This document shows positions 17,100 to 25,942 of a stretch of 64,000 nt of DNA, one piece after another. Position 1 is the first letter of the stretch; the number at the start of each line of letters is the position of its first letter. Both the position numbers and the translations under genes were made by a program. The notes under the pieces were generated by a model. The model had not been told where the DNA came from. It saw only the letters and a program-made list of their open reading frames with translations, and searched no databases. This stretch comes from an uncultured Erythrobacter sp. (GTDB lineage: Bacteria > Pseudomonadota > Alphaproteobacteria > Sphingomonadales > Sphingomonadaceae), in contig NZ_OY284436.1 in NCBI RefSeq assembly GCF_958304185.1, positions 17,501 to 81,500 on the forward strand. The letters run 5' to 3'.

Positions 17100-18442
17100 C
17101 TGCGTTCCTTGGTCAATTCCCGGTCCGCCTGAAGCGCGAACCATCCGTGCACCAGCACGATGGCGCACAGCGCCACGATCAAGCCGAAGCCCAGCCAGTC
17201 GGAATGGCCATAGAGCCACACGCCAAGCGCCGGGGCATAGATGTAGCTCGCCCCCGCCAGTGACGCGACGATCCCGCTCGCCTGACCCTGCTCAGCGCGG
17301 GTGACGGCGAGCGAGGTGCCTGCCGTGGTGCCAGGGCGGAACAGGCCGAAGCCCAGCGAGGCGATGGCATAGCCCAGCGCGATCAGGTGCAGGTCGCCCG
17401 CAATCGCCAGAATGACCGTGCCCAAGGCCGCCGTCGCGATCCCCCACAAGGTCGCCGCGCGCGGGCCGAGGTCGAAGCGTGGGATCAGGCCCCACTGCGC
17501 CAGCAGCGTGGCAATCGCTCCGCTCATCAACACCAGCCCGACCGGCCCCGCACCCTCGGCTGGCGTATCGCGCAGGCCTAACCGGTCGAGCACCAGAAAG
17601 CCCGAAATCCCCAACACCATCGCCTGCGCGTGCCCGCCGAACAGCCCCGCGAACACCCACGGCCGCAGGCGTGGATCGCGCCAGCTAAGGCGCGGCGGCT
17701 CTGCTGCGGCATCTTCCTGCTCGGTTGTCTCCTGCGGATCGACCGGCGCGCCCGATCCGCTCGAATAGGCGACCGCCTGCCCGCGCGCGGCATATTGCGG
17801 CTCGTCATTGGGCAGGCGCAGCCGCAGCAGCACCAGCGCAACCACGCCAATCGCGGCAAAGGCGAGGAACGGCCCGGTCAACCCGAGGCCAAGGAACGGC
17901 ACCACCATCAGCGGTGCCAGCGCCGGGCCGATCACGGTGCCAAGGCCAAAGCTCGATGCGATCAGGGACAACGCCTGCGTCCGTTCCGCGCGCGGGGTGC
18001 GGGAGGCGACATAGGCCTGCACTGCGGGCGGCGCGGCGCTGCCGAACCCGCCATACAGGCTCCGCGCCGCAGCAAAGGCGATCAGAGTCCAGACCGCCGA
18101 CAACACGCCCGAAAGCCCAGCCCACAAGGCCGCGCCGCACAGCACGAAGGACACGATAAAGCCGGTCAGCCCCAGCGCCATCATCGCCTTGCGCCCGCGC
18201 TGGTCCGACCGCCGCGCCCAGAACGGCGCGCACACCACCCACAGCAGCGCCGACCAGCTATAGGCGAGGCTGATCCACACATCGTCGACCTGCAACGCCG
18301 TGCCGATTGAGGGCATCACCGATTGCATCGCGGTGTTGCCGGCGGCTGTCACCAGCATGACCATGAACAGCAACGCCATGCGCGAAGGCGGGATCGCGCC
18401 GGTGGCGGGGGTGGAGGCTAGCTTTGCGTCAGTGTCGGCCAT
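17096..18442 (-). CDS. Major facilitator superfamily transporter
   Basis: This 448-residue protein has twelve predicted membrane helices in two halves. A long charged central loop (about 205-240) contains glutamate-rich sequence. The helix 2-3 loop has APFWARRSDQRGRKAMM, the MFS signature corresponding to G-x-x-x-D-R-x-G-R-R. It is therefore probably a drug/proton antiporter or sugar exporter of the TCR/Tet type; the substrate is unknown. It follows an unrelated membrane-protein gene with 18 bases between, so both are likely on one transcript. Confidence 0.9.
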   Translation of the reverse strand: MADTDAKLASTPATGAIPPSRMALLFMVMLVTAAGNTAMQSVMPSIGTALQVDDVWISLAYSWSALLWVVCAPFWARRSDQRGRKAMMALGLTGFIVSFVLCGAALWAGLSGVLSAVWTLIAFAAARSLYGGFGSAAPPAVQAYVASRTPRAERTQALSLIASSFGLGTVIGPALAPLMVVPFLGLGLTGPFLAFAAIGVVALVLLRLRLPNDEPQYAARGQAVAYSSGSGAPVDPQETTEQEDAAAEPPRLSWRDPRLRPWVFAGLFGGHAQAMVLGISGFLVLDRLGLRDTPAEGAGPVGLVLMSGAIATLLAQWGLIPRFDLGPRAATLWGIATAALGTVILAIAGDLHLIALGYAIASLGFGLFRPGTTAGTSLAVTRAEQGQASGIVASLAGASYIYAPALGVWLYGHSDWLGFGLIVALCAIVLVHGWFALQADRELTKERS

Positions 18443-18460
18443 CGGCTTGGCAGAGCGCCG

Positions 18461-19318
18461 CTATTCGAAGACATCGGCGGCGCGTTGGGGCAAATCGTCG
18501 CTCAGCTGGCGGTAGATCGCCACAGTCACCACCACGAACAGCGCGGTCAGCAGCGCATTGACCAGCGCGTTGACCGCAGCCCCGCCGACGGTCGCGACCC
18601 CGCCACCCAGCGCCGACAGGATCAGCGTGATGATCCCGGAGACCAGCGCTGAAATGATCCCGATCACCACCACCAGCAGCGCAATGAAGACGGCAATCCG
18701 CACGCTGTTGCCCTTGGTCAGCTGCCACGACCGCACCAGCGCGGTGAAGGGATTGCGCTGGCCCTCTATCGCGATCACCGGAGCCGCCAGCGAGACCTTC
18801 ACCATGATGTAGATGATCGCCACCAGCGCGACGAACACCGCGAGCACCGCCACCGCCTCACCGCCCAGCGCCGACACCAGGCCGAGCGGGAGGCCGATAG
18901 CCAGCGACGCGCCGATCACCGTGATCAATTGCGCCGCGATATAGCTTGGCAGGCCCTTGATCCCGGTCGCCAGCGCTTCGCCCACGGTCGGATTGCCGCG
19001 GTCGGTCAGCAGGGCAAACAGGCTCATCGATCCAATGAACTGCATGGCAAATACGGCCAGCAGGATCGGCCAGTTATCGGCGTAGAGCGCCGTCATCTGA
19101 TCGACGGCGGCCTGCATCACCACAGCCGGGTCTTCGCTTCCGCTCGATCCTGCCGGAGGAGCGGTCGTGAGCGCGGTGACAGGGATGAACAGCGCGCTGG
19201 CCATCGAGGGCAGGAAGAAGAACGGCCCCGCAATCGCGCCGATCGTGTCACGGTTGAGGCCCATCAGCGCCGTCGCCTGCGTCCAGGCCATCCCCATGTC
19301 GAGCTTGCCGTGTGCCAT
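18461..19318 (-). CDS. Polytopic membrane protein, function unknown
   Basis: This protein of about 285 residues has roughly five to six hydrophobic segments. A first segment is near 20-45, a segment reads [22 protein letters not shown], and paired glycine/valine-rich helices cluster in the C-terminal half. The pattern, with a [31 protein letters not shown] stretch between helices (shown here in part), recalls YciC/GDPD-membrane-domain proteins, but I cannot name the family firmly. I start at the ATG of MAHGKLDMG because it leaves room for a promoter shared with divergent lipB; the frame is open further upstream into lipB. It is the first gene before the MFS exporter. Confidence 0.65.
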   Translation of the reverse strand: MAHGKLDMGMAWTQATALMGLNRDTIGAIAGPFFFLPSMASALFIPVTALTTAPPAGSSGSEDPAVVMQAAVDQMTALYADNWPILLAVFAMQFIGSMSLFALLTDRGNPTVGEALATGIKGLPSYIAAQLITVIGASLAIGLPLGLVSALGGEAVAVLAVFVALVAIIYIMVKVSLAAPVIAIEGQRNPFTALVRSWQLTKGNSVRIAVFIALLVVVIGIISALVSGIITLILSALGGGVATVGGAAVNALVNALLTALFVVVTVAIYRQLSDDLPQRAADVFE

Positions 19319-19407
19319 CTGTGCTGTTCCGATTCCAAGAAGTGCCAAGGCCTGCGCAAGCGCAATCGCCTCTTGATCTCGCCGCTCAATGCCCCCACCG
19401 ATGCGCC

Positions 19408-20097
19408 ATGGCAAGCACTGCTCCTGTCCCCGGCGTTGCATATCCCATTGAATGGCGGCGTGAGAGTGCGCCGGTGGCGTATTCGGCTGCGCTTGCGGCG
19501 ATGGAGGCGCGCAATGCGGCTGTGTTCGCGGGTGAGAAGGCGGAGCTGGTGTGGCTGCTCGAACATCCTCCGGTCTACACCGCTGGCACCAGCGCCGATC
19601 CGGCCGAGCTGGTCGATCCGCGGTTCGAAGTGGTCGAGGCCGGGCGGGGCGGGCGCTATACCTACCACGGGCCGGGTCAACGGGTGGGTTATCTCGTGCT
19701 GGACCTCGCCAAGCGCGGCAAGGACGTGCGCTGCTTCGTCCACGCCATCGAAGGCTGGGTGATCGCCACCTTGGCAGGCTTCGGCGTGGAAAGCTGGCGC
19801 GCCGAAGGCCGGGTCGGCATCTGGACCAAGGACATCGACGGGCGCGAGGCCAAGATCGGCGCGATTGGCGTGCGGGTGCGGCGCTGGGTGACGATGCACG
19901 GGTTCTCGGTCAATCTCGACCCCGATCTGTCGCACTTCGGCGGGATCGTGCCTTGCGGGATTGCCGAATATGGCGTGACCAGTCTGGCGCGGTTAGGCCT
20001 CACCGTCTCGCCCGAGCAATGGGACGCCGCCCTGATCGCCAGCAGCGATGATTTCCTTGACGCATTGGACGCCGCGGCGAAAAGAGCGTGCCAATGA
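19408..20097 (+). CDS. lipB: Octanoyl-[acyl-carrier-protein]:protein N-octanoyltransferase LipB
   Basis: This 229-residue enzyme transfers octanoyl groups from acyl carrier protein to lipoyl domains of 2-oxoacid dehydrogenases and GcvH, the first step of lipoate synthesis. The family block [18 protein letters not shown] is present. The catalytic pair is visible as Lys149 in [13 protein letters not shown] and Cys183 in VPCGI. The ATG beginning MASTAPV is preferred because it gives the normal length. The stop overlaps the start of a small lipoprotein gene by four bases. No lipA is adjacent. Confidence 0.95.
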   Translation: MASTAPVPGVAYPIEWRRESAPVAYSAALAAMEARNAAVFAGEKAELVWLLEHPPVYTAGTSADPAELVDPRFEVVEAGRGGRYTYHGPGQRVGYLVLDLAKRGKDVRCFVHAIEGWVIATLAGFGVESWRAEGRVGIWTKDIDGREAKIGAIGVRVRRWVTMHGFSVNLDPDLSHFGGIVPCGIAEYGVTSLARLGLTVSPEQWDAALIASSDDFLDALDAAAKRACQ

Positions 20098-20402
20098 CCC
20101 GCGCCGCGATCCTTGTCCTTGCTCTTATCGCTTCGGCCTGCTCCGAGGATGCGGCCACGCCTGCCCAGCAGCGCGGAGAGGCTTCGGGCGAGGTGCTCGC
20201 CGGATCAATCAGCGATGCGATGATCCCGTTGGAACAGCTCGAATCGCAGGCCCCCCTCGCGCCGCAACAGGCCATCCCGACTGGCGATATCGACGCTGAA
20301 CAGCCCGACGTGACCCCGGTGCCGGGGATCGACGGTGCTCCGCCAAGCGAAGGAGCCGAAGCAGCCCCTGCTGCGCCCGCGCCGGATCAGCCGCAACGCT
20401 AA
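20094..20402 (+). CDS. Small putative lipoprotein
   Basis: The predicted 102-residue product begins [16 protein letters not shown], a signal peptide with a lipobox whose Cys16 would be lipidated. The remainder is low-complexity and rich in Ala, Pro, Glu and Gln, with no recognisable domain. The ATG overlaps the lipB stop (ATGA), so translation is coupled. A role cannot be deduced; a connection with lipoate metabolism is not implied by the sequence itself. Confidence 0.7.
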   Translation: MTRAAILVLALIASACSEDAATPAQQRGEASGEVLAGSISDAMIPLEQLESQAPLAPQQAIPTGDIDAEQPDVTPVPGIDGAPPSEGAEAAPAAPAPDQPQR

Positions 20403-20404
20403 TT

Positions 20405-20521
20405 CTCCCCCTCCCCTTGCGGGAGGGGGTCGGGGGGAGGGGGCTTCCACGCCAGCGGCAACGTGGCGAGGCCTGCGACCTCGCCCCCCTCCCCCGGCCC
20501 CTCCCGCAAGGGGAGGGGGGG
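20405..20521. repeat. Long intergenic inverted repeat (family D) between converging genes
   Basis: Arms at 20405-20444 and 20483-20521 are near-perfect reverse complements, about 39 bases each, with a spacer of about 38 bases. Each arm also folds on itself through CCCTCCC-CTTGC-GGGAGGG. It sits exactly between the ends of the lipoprotein gene and the converging reductase gene and probably works as a bidirectional terminator. It resembles the repeat at 27.6 kb in composition and layout. Confidence 0.8.
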
Positions 20522-20549
20522 AAGAAGGGGTGTTCCGCCAGTGTTGTTT

Positions 20550-21662
20550 TTACTCCGCCGCTTCGGCCTGTTCCTCGGCCAGCGTCGGGTAATCGACGTA
20601 GCCTTCGGGAATCGGGAAGTACCAGCTCTTGGGCACGTCCTTGTTCGGGTTCCAATGCGCGCCGACCGCGATCCGCTTTTCGAGATCGGGGTTGGAGATG
20701 TACGGGCGGCCAAAGCTGACCGCATCGCACTTGCCACTGGTGACGTCAGCGACGGCTTCCTCGGCAGTGTAGTCGCTGTTGAGGATCAGCGTCCCGGTGT
20801 AGATCTGGCGGATCAGCGGGCTTTGCTTGGGCACGTCGGTCTGGCCAAAGGTGCCGTCCGGGCCGGGCTCGCGCAGTTCGACGAAGGCGAGGCCGAGTTC
20901 GTCGCACACCTTGGCCGCCGCGCCGAAGGTCGCTGCCGGGTTGCTGTCATCGGTGCCCTGCGAATCGCCATTGGGCGAGAGGCGGATGCCGACGCGGTCC
21001 GCGCCCCACACGTCGATCAGCGCTTCCAGCACTTCGCGCATGAAGCGAGTGCGGTTTTCCGGCGAGCCGCCATATTCGTCGGTGCGCAGGTTGGTGCCAT
21101 CGCGCAGGAACTGGTCGACGAGGTAGCCATTGGCGCTGTGCAGCTGCACGCCGTCGAAGCCCGCCTTCTTGGCGTTTTCGGCGGCGCGGCGGTAATCGGC
21201 GATGGTGCGCTTGATGTCCTCGTGCGTCATTTCGCGCGCCTGCGCATAGGGCTGCTTGCCTTGCGGCGTGTGCGCATCGCCGGGCGCGGTGGTGGCGCTG
21301 GCGGAGAAGGGCGGCTGGCCATCGAGGAACACAGGGTGGACGATCCGCCCCATGTGCCACAGCTGCATGACGATCAGGCCGCCTTCTTCGTGCACCGCCT
21401 TGGTGGTGGCCTTCCATGCTTCGGTCTGCTCGTCGCTCCAGATGCCGGGCGCCGAGGGCCAGCCGAGGCCTTCGCGGCTGATGCCGGTCGCTTCGGTGAG
21501 GATCATGCCTGCGCCTGCACGCTGGCGGTAATAGGTCGCCATCAGCGCGTTGGGCGTGAACATCGGCTCGGCCGCGCGCCCACGGGTGAGCGGGGCCATG
21601 TGAATGCGGTTCTTGGCATGGAGCGCGCCCATCTGGAGCGGCTGGAACAGTGCGTCGTGCAT
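20550..21662 (-). CDS. Old Yellow Enzyme-family flavin reductase (NemA/alkene reductase)
   Basis: This enzyme of about 370 residues is an FMN-dependent TIM barrel. The N-terminus reads LFQPLQMGALHAKNRIHMAP. The FMN/substrate positions follow: ILTEATGIS, MQLWHMGRIVHP, LHSANGYLVDQFL with the His-x-x-Asn pair that binds the electrophile carbonyl or nitro group, and the phosphate-binding end VSFGRPYISNPDL. It reduces activated alkenes, maleimides or nitro compounds with NAD(P)H. I start at the ATG of MHDALFQP, which gives the family length and has AAGGA upstream; another in-frame start lies 14 codons earlier. No regulator of the NemR type is adjacent. Confidence 0.93.
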   Translation of the reverse strand: MHDALFQPLQMGALHAKNRIHMAPLTRGRAAEPMFTPNALMATYYRQRAGAGMILTEATGISREGLGWPSAPGIWSDEQTEAWKATTKAVHEEGGLIVMQLWHMGRIVHPVFLDGQPPFSASATTAPGDAHTPQGKQPYAQAREMTHEDIKRTIADYRRAAENAKKAGFDGVQLHSANGYLVDQFLRDGTNLRTDEYGGSPENRTRFMREVLEALIDVWGADRVGIRLSPNGDSQGTDDSNPAATFGAAAKVCDELGLAFVELREPGPDGTFGQTDVPKQSPLIRQIYTGTLILNSDYTAEEAVADVTSGKCDAVSFGRPYISNPDLEKRIAVGAHWNPNKDVPKSWYFPIPEGYVDYPTLAEEQAEAAE

Positions 21663-21732
21663 ATGTGGGTAATCCTTGTGAGCCAGTTTTGATTGGCTAT
21701 CCAATTGGGGGGCGCAGGGCTAGGGCGCAAGC

Positions 21733-22635
21733 ATGGAAAATGAGGAGCGCCCCCAAGTAGAACTTGTCGGTGAACCGCCGCGCCCGGCAGCGTGGCTGCT
21801 GCTTTTCGCGCTGTTCGGCGGGAACGTGGCGCTGGCGATTGGGCCGTGGTTCGTGCGCTTGGCGGATACAGGGCCAGTGGCCGCAGGGTTCTGGCGGCTG
21901 TTTCTGGCATTGCCGTTTCTGGTGCTGCTGGCGCGGGCGAATGGCCAGCGGCTGACGGGGATGCCTGCGACCACGCTGGCGCTGGTGGCACTGGGGGCGG
22001 TGACTTTCGCGCTCGATCTCGCCAGCTGGCACATCGGGATCGGCATGACGCGGCTGGGCAATGCGACGCTGTTCGGCAATGCCGGGTCGATTGTGCTGCT
22101 GTTCTGGGGCTTCCTCGTCGCGCGCACGCTGCCGGGGAAGCTGGAATGGCTGGCGATTGTCTTTGCCTTGGCGGGCGCGGCGATCCTGATGGGCCGCAGC
22201 CTCGAGATTTCGAACGAAACCCTGATCGGCGACCTGTTCAGCGTCGCCGCCGGGCTGCTTTACGCGGTGTACCTGCTGACCTTGCAAGGCGCGCGCGGGC
22301 AGTTCGGATCGTGGAGCCTGCTGGTATGGGTGAGCCTGTTCGGCTGCCCGGTGCTTTTGGCGATTGCCTTGGCGCTGGGTGAGCCGGTGTGGCCGCAGGC
22401 GTGGGGGCCGATTGTGGGGCTGTTCGTTCTCAGCCAGCTAGTGGGGCAGGGGTTGATGGTGTTCGCGCTGAAATACTTCCCGCCGCTGGTGGTGGGCTTG
22501 GCGCTACTGACCCAGCCTGCGGTGGCCTCGATCTACGGCTGGCTGGCATTCGGCGAGGTGCTGTCGCCGCTGGATATTGTGGGGATGGTGCTGGTGGGGG
22601 CTGCGCTGGCGGTGAGTAGGGCGAGGGCATCCTGA
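21733..22635 (+). CDS. EamA/DMT-superfamily transporter
   Basis: This 300-residue membrane protein has about ten hydrophobic helices arranged as two EamA repeats (about 18-145 and 160-295). Features of the family include AAGFWRLFLALP in helix 2, ASWHIGIGMTRLGNATLFGNAGSI around helices 3-4 and, in the second repeat, LLTQPAVASIYGWLAFGEVLSPLDIVG. Such proteins export metabolites or drugs; the substrate cannot be named. It diverges from the reductase gene and converges on the GIY-YIG gene, with a palindromic repeat filling the gap. Confidence 0.9.
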   Translation: MENEERPQVELVGEPPRPAAWLLLFALFGGNVALAIGPWFVRLADTGPVAAGFWRLFLALPFLVLLARANGQRLTGMPATTLALVALGAVTFALDLASWHIGIGMTRLGNATLFGNAGSIVLLFWGFLVARTLPGKLEWLAIVFALAGAAILMGRSLEISNETLIGDLFSVAAGLLYAVYLLTLQGARGQFGSWSLLVWVSLFGCPVLLAIALALGEPVWPQAWGPIVGLFVLSQLVGQGLMVFALKYFPPLVVGLALLTQPAVASIYGWLAFGEVLSPLDIVGMVLVGAALAVSRARAS

Positions 22636-22643
22636 CCAAACGC

Positions 22644-22673
22644 GTCACCCCAGCGAAAGCTGGGGCCTAGGGC
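22644..22673 (+). repeat. Palindromic repeat A, single copy
   Basis: This 30-base copy contains CCCCAGCGAAAGCTGGGG, a perfect 7-bp stem closed by a GAAA tetraloop, followed by CCTAGG. It ends two bases beyond the stop of the GIY-YIG gene. Two further copies lie on the other side of that gene at 22992-23021 (inverted) and 23035-23064. Confidence 0.88.
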
Positions 22674-22675
22674 AA

Positions 22676-22969
22676 TTATGCGTTGAGCGTGAGGAAGAGG
22701 TCATCCCAAGACGGGTTCTGCCTCTCGATCGCTTCGATCTTCCAAATCCGCTTCCAAGCCTTGAGCGCCTTTTCGCGGGCGATGGCGTCTTCGATGGTCG
22801 AGTGATGCTCGACATAGACCAGACATCTGCATTTGTAGCGCGATGTGAACGCGCCGCCCTTGCCTTCGCGGTGTTGCGTGATGCGGGCGGGTAGGTCGCT
22901 GGTTACGCCGGTGTAGAGCACGCCATAGCGCCTGTTCGTCATGATATAGATGTAGCCACCGCGTTCCAT
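22676..22969 (-). CDS. Small GIY-YIG nuclease-superfamily protein
   Basis: This 97-residue protein is a stand-alone GIY-YIG domain of the YhbQ/UPF0213 group. YIYIM near the N-terminus and LYTGVTSDL are the two halves of the motif. They are followed by the conserved Arg and His in RITQH, and then the metal-binding Glu in AIAREKALKAWKR. The family is expected to cut or nick DNA, but single-domain members have no firmly established role. The gene is enclosed by three copies of the same hairpin repeat, one two bases past its stop and an inverted pair starting about 20 bases before its start. By hand count its G+C is about 58 percent over 289 bases, lower than the surrounding genes look, so horizontal or mobile origin is plausible. 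Confidence 0.9.
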   Translation of the reverse strand: MERGGYIYIMTNRRYGVLYTGVTSDLPARITQHREGKGGAFTSRYKCRCLVYVEHHSTIEDAIAREKALKAWKRIWKIEAIERQNPSWDDLFLTLNA

Positions 22970-22988
22970 TTCAGAGGCTTAGCACATG

Positions 22989-23067
22989 GCCGCCCTAGGC
23001 CCCAGCTTTCGCTGGGGTGACGTGTTCTAACTTCGTCACCCCAGCGAAAGCTGGGGCCTAGGGCGGC
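22989..23067. repeat. Inverted doublet of palindromic repeat A (REPIN-like)
   Basis: Two copies of repeat A face each other (22992-23021 and 23035-23064) with 13 bases between, and the outer ends extend the match (GCC/GGC). Each has the CCCCAGC-GAAA-GCTGGGG hairpin. Together they can form one long cruciform. The doublet lies between the nadA stop and the GIY-YIG start, so it may also terminate nadA transcription. Confidence 0.88.
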
Positions 23068-23075
23068 ACGGAGTC

Positions 23076-24077
23076 TCAATCCCCGCTGAAATGCACCTTG
23101 CCCAAATCGCCCATCCCCACAGTCCCGCTCGCCATGTCCAGCATCCGGTCGAGGCTGCGCTTCGCTTTCAGCCTGATGCCTTCCTCGATCACGATCTGCG
23201 GTGAGAGGTCGCGCAGGGCGACGTAGAGCTTCTCCATCGTGTTCAGCGCCATGTAGGGGCAAATGTTGCACGAACAGTTCCCGTCCGCACCCGGCGCGCC
23301 GATGAAAGTCTTGTTCGGCAGCGCCTTTTCCATCTGGTGGATGATGTGCGGCTCGGTCGCGACGATCAGGGTGTCGCCTTCGAAGTCCTTGGCGAAGGCG
23401 AGGATGCCGCTGGTCGATCCCACATAGTCCGCGTGGTCGATGATCGTCGGCGGGCATTCCGGGTGCGCGGCGATGGGCGCGCCGGGGTATTGCTCTTTCA
23501 GCTTGAGCAGTTCGGTCTCCGAAAACGCCTCGTGCACGATGCACACGCCGGGCCACAGCAGCATCTCGCGGTTGAACTTGCGCGACAGGTATCCGCCCAA
23601 GTGCCGGTCGGGGCCGAAGATGATCTTCTGTTCGGGCGGAATCTGGGCGAGGATCGTCTCGGCGCTCGAAGAGGTGACGATCACGTCCGACAGCGCCTTC
23701 ACCTCGGTCGAGCAGTTGATGTAGGTCAGCGCGATGTGATCGGGGTGGGCTTCGCGAAACGCGCGGAATTTCTCCGGCGGGCAGCTGTCTTCAAGGCTGC
23801 ACCCGGCGTCCATATCGGGCAGGATCACGGTCTTTTGCGGTGAGAGGATCTTGGCGGTGTCGGCCATGAACTTGACCCCGCAGAAGGCGATCACATCCGC
23901 GTCCGTGGCTGCCGCCTTGCGCGAAAGCTCCAGCGAATCCCCCACGAAGTCGGCAATGTCCTGAATATCGGGCGTCTGGTAATAATGCGCGAGGATCACC
24001 GCGTTCTTCTCCTTGCGGAGGCGGTCGATCTCGGCCAGCAGATCGGTGCCGGTGGGGTTGCGGGTCAGCAGGCTCAT
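23076..24077 (-). CDS. nadA: Quinolinate synthase A
   Basis: This 333-residue [4Fe-4S] enzyme condenses iminoaspartate with dihydroxyacetone phosphate to quinolinate in NAD synthesis. Signature segments include ILAHYYQTPDIQDIADFVGDS, FCGVKFMADTAKI, the Cys in TYINCSTEVKA and the C-terminal GNCSCNICPYMALNTMEKL. The three cluster cysteines typical of the family can be placed in these segments. It is shorter than E. coli NadA (347) but normal for alphaproteobacteria. A GTG lies directly before the chosen ATG. nadB and nadC are not adjacent. Confidence 0.96.
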   Translation of the reverse strand: MSLLTRNPTGTDLLAEIDRLRKEKNAVILAHYYQTPDIQDIADFVGDSLELSRKAAATDADVIAFCGVKFMADTAKILSPQKTVILPDMDAGCSLEDSCPPEKFRAFREAHPDHIALTYINCSTEVKALSDVIVTSSSAETILAQIPPEQKIIFGPDRHLGGYLSRKFNREMLLWPGVCIVHEAFSETELLKLKEQYPGAPIAAHPECPPTIIDHADYVGSTSGILAFAKDFEGDTLIVATEPHIIHQMEKALPNKTFIGAPGADGNCSCNICPYMALNTMEKLYVALRDLSPQIVIEEGIRLKAKRSLDRMLDMASGTVGMGDLGKVHFSGD

Positions 24078-24158
24078 CACTCGTATCCCCGTTGTCTCAG
24101 GAACCGCCGATATAGGGGGCGCCGCGCGATTTTCGAGCGAAAAGCTTGGGCACCGGCC

Positions 24159-24932
24159 CTACATCGTGAAGCCCGGCGGCAGAAACGGCCCCATCGGCCG
24201 CTCGGCCCCCGGCGTGCCGGCAATCACCGCTTCGGTGATGGCATAGCCGATGGGCGAATAGGCGAGCGCCATCGAGGCGAGGAAGCCGCCGACATTGATC
24301 CCCATGCCCCACCAATAGGCGGGATGCACCCGGCCATTGCTCCGCCAATCGACCAGCATCGCGACCGCGCCGAACACAAAGCTCGCCGCCACCGCGATCG
24401 TCCACGCGTTGGGGATCAGCAGCGGCATCGGCAGCAGCCGCCCAAGCCCCGGCCCGGTCAGCGCGCTCATCGCAACCAGCATCAACCGCCGGTGCCAGCC
24501 GGTGTAACGCCGCACCCGCAGCGCCCACACCGTCAGCCCGCCGAACACGAGCAGCCCGGCGATATTGCTGACCAGAAATTCGTTCTGCGCAAAGAAGAAC
24601 GGCCCGCCCGTCCCGCGCAAGGATGTGAGGATGATCATCACCCCCGCCGCCACCATCGCCGGGATCCAGACATAGGCGAGCTTCCCGAGCCGGATATGCA
24701 GCGCGATATTACCCGTCGCGATCGAGCCGACCTGCGCAAGATAGAGACCCAGCCAGCCCATGAAGATCATGCCGTGGACATGATAGGGCCACGGCGACGC
24801 AAAGCTGGACCGGCCCATCGCCAGATTGAGCGAAAATCCGGCGATGATGATGAATGCCATCACCAGAGCCATGATCAGAAAGAAGCGCGTGCCTTCAACC
24901 GGCGTGCGCTGCGGAGCTGCTACTGTTGCCAT
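24159..24932 (-). CDS. Seven-helix membrane protein, function unknown
   Basis: This 257-residue protein has about seven hydrophobic segments. It begins with a short cytoplasmic stretch before helix 1 (about 17-38). A conserved-looking YHVHGMIFMGWLGLYLAQ opens helix 2, and LHIRLGKLAY and WHRRLMLV are positively charged loops. Histidines at helix ends resemble heme- or quinone-binding membrane proteins and DUF2306 relatives, but I cannot assign the family. It lies upstream of nadA on the same strand with 78 bases between. Confidence 0.7.
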   Translation of the reverse strand: MATVAAPQRTPVEGTRFFLIMALVMAFIIIAGFSLNLAMGRSSFASPWPYHVHGMIFMGWLGLYLAQVGSIATGNIALHIRLGKLAYVWIPAMVAAGVMIILTSLRGTGGPFFFAQNEFLVSNIAGLLVFGGLTVWALRVRRYTGWHRRLMLVAMSALTGPGLGRLLPMPLLIPNAWTIAVAASFVFGAVAMLVDWRSNGRVHPAYWWGMGINVGGFLASMALAYSPIGYAITEAVIAGTPGAERPMGPFLPPGFTM

Positions 24933-25015
24933 CCCGACTTCCCCCCGAAAGTGTCCCCTCCGCGGCTTTGATCATGGATTGCCGGAGCCTGCAAGCGGAC
25001 GTGCAAAAAACGCCG

Positions 25016-25903
25016 TCAGACCACCCGCCAAACCTCGCCATCGCGCGCCGCCATCCCGCGCTTTTCGAGGTCGATCAGATGCGCGGTCACGCTCATCTCG
25101 GCGGCTCCGATCAGGCGGGGGTCGAGGCCCTTGTACATGTCGGGGATGAAGCCGCTGACGGGCCGCGCTGTCTCGGCCAGCAGGCGCAGGATCTGGTTTT
25201 CGCGCTGACGCCGGTGGCCGATCATGCCGCGCACCAGCTGCTTGGGCTTCTCAATCGCGGCACCGTGGGCCGAGTGGTAGCGCACGTCATCGCGCGCCAT
25301 CAGCTTTTCGAGGCTCGCCATATAATCGCCCATGTCGCCATCGGGCGGAATGACCACGCTGGTCGACCAGCCCATCACGTGATCGCCGGTGAACAGCGCG
25401 CCGCTTTCCTCGAGCGCGAAGCACAGGTGGTTCGAGGTGTGCCCCGGCGTCGCCACGGCGGTAAGCGTCCAGCCGGTGCCGCGCATCCCTTCGCCGTCCA
25501 CCAGCACGCGGTCGGGCGCATAGGTCGGATCGAAGGCTTCGTCCGAGCGCGGGCCGTCCACTTGGAGCACCAGCGGCGCGCAGCCGACGATCGGCGCGCC
25601 GGTCAGTTCCGCCAGCGGCGCGGCGGCGGGCGAGTGGTCGCGGTGCGTGTGGGTGCACATGATCGCGAGGATTGTGCGCTCCGCCGCAGCGGCGATAATC
25701 GCGGCGATATGTTCAGGCTCGTTCGGGCCGGGATCGATCACTGCGCAATCCGGCCCTCGCGGGTCGCCGACGACATAGGTCTGCGTGCCGGTGAAGGTGT
25801 AGGGCGAGGGATTGGGCGCCAGCACGCGCAGCACCAGCGGCTCGACCGCTTCGGCGAGACCGGTGGGCCAGGGTTTTTCGGGGATAGTGACCATAGCTCC
25901 CAT
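25016..25903 (-). CDS. Metallo-beta-lactamase-fold hydrolase with C-terminal winged helix (LACTB2-like)
   Basis: This 295-residue protein shows the dinuclear zinc motif CTHTHRDHSPAA, followed by the later ligands in TPGHTSNH and LFTGDHVMG and a final HSAHG. The C-terminal 70 residues (HRRQRENQILRLL onward) form the winged-helix extension seen in LACTB2-type hydrolases and nucleases. It probably cleaves a thioester, ester or phosphodiester bond; the substrate is unknown. Two ATGs three codons apart can serve as start. It diverges from glpK across a region containing repeat C. Confidence 0.9.
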   Translation of the reverse strand: MGAMVTIPEKPWPTGLAEAVEPLVLRVLAPNPSPYTFTGTQTYVVGDPRGPDCAVIDPGPNEPEHIAAIIAAAAERTILAIMCTHTHRDHSPAAAPLAELTGAPIVGCAPLVLQVDGPRSDEAFDPTYAPDRVLVDGEGMRGTGWTLTAVATPGHTSNHLCFALEESGALFTGDHVMGWSTSVVIPPDGDMGDYMASLEKLMARDDVRYHSAHGAAIEKPKQLVRGMIGHRRQRENQILRLLAETARPVSGFIPDMYKGLDPRLIGAAEMSVTAHLIDLEKRGMAARDGEVWRVV

Positions 25904-25942
25904 TTGGGCTTGGTCGAGCGTAGTCGCAAGCGAAGAAGCCTC

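Noticed and set aside
22644-23067. CRISPR array reading of the repeated 30-mer
   Set aside because: There are only three copies, in mixed orientation, with a gene between and no regular spacers.
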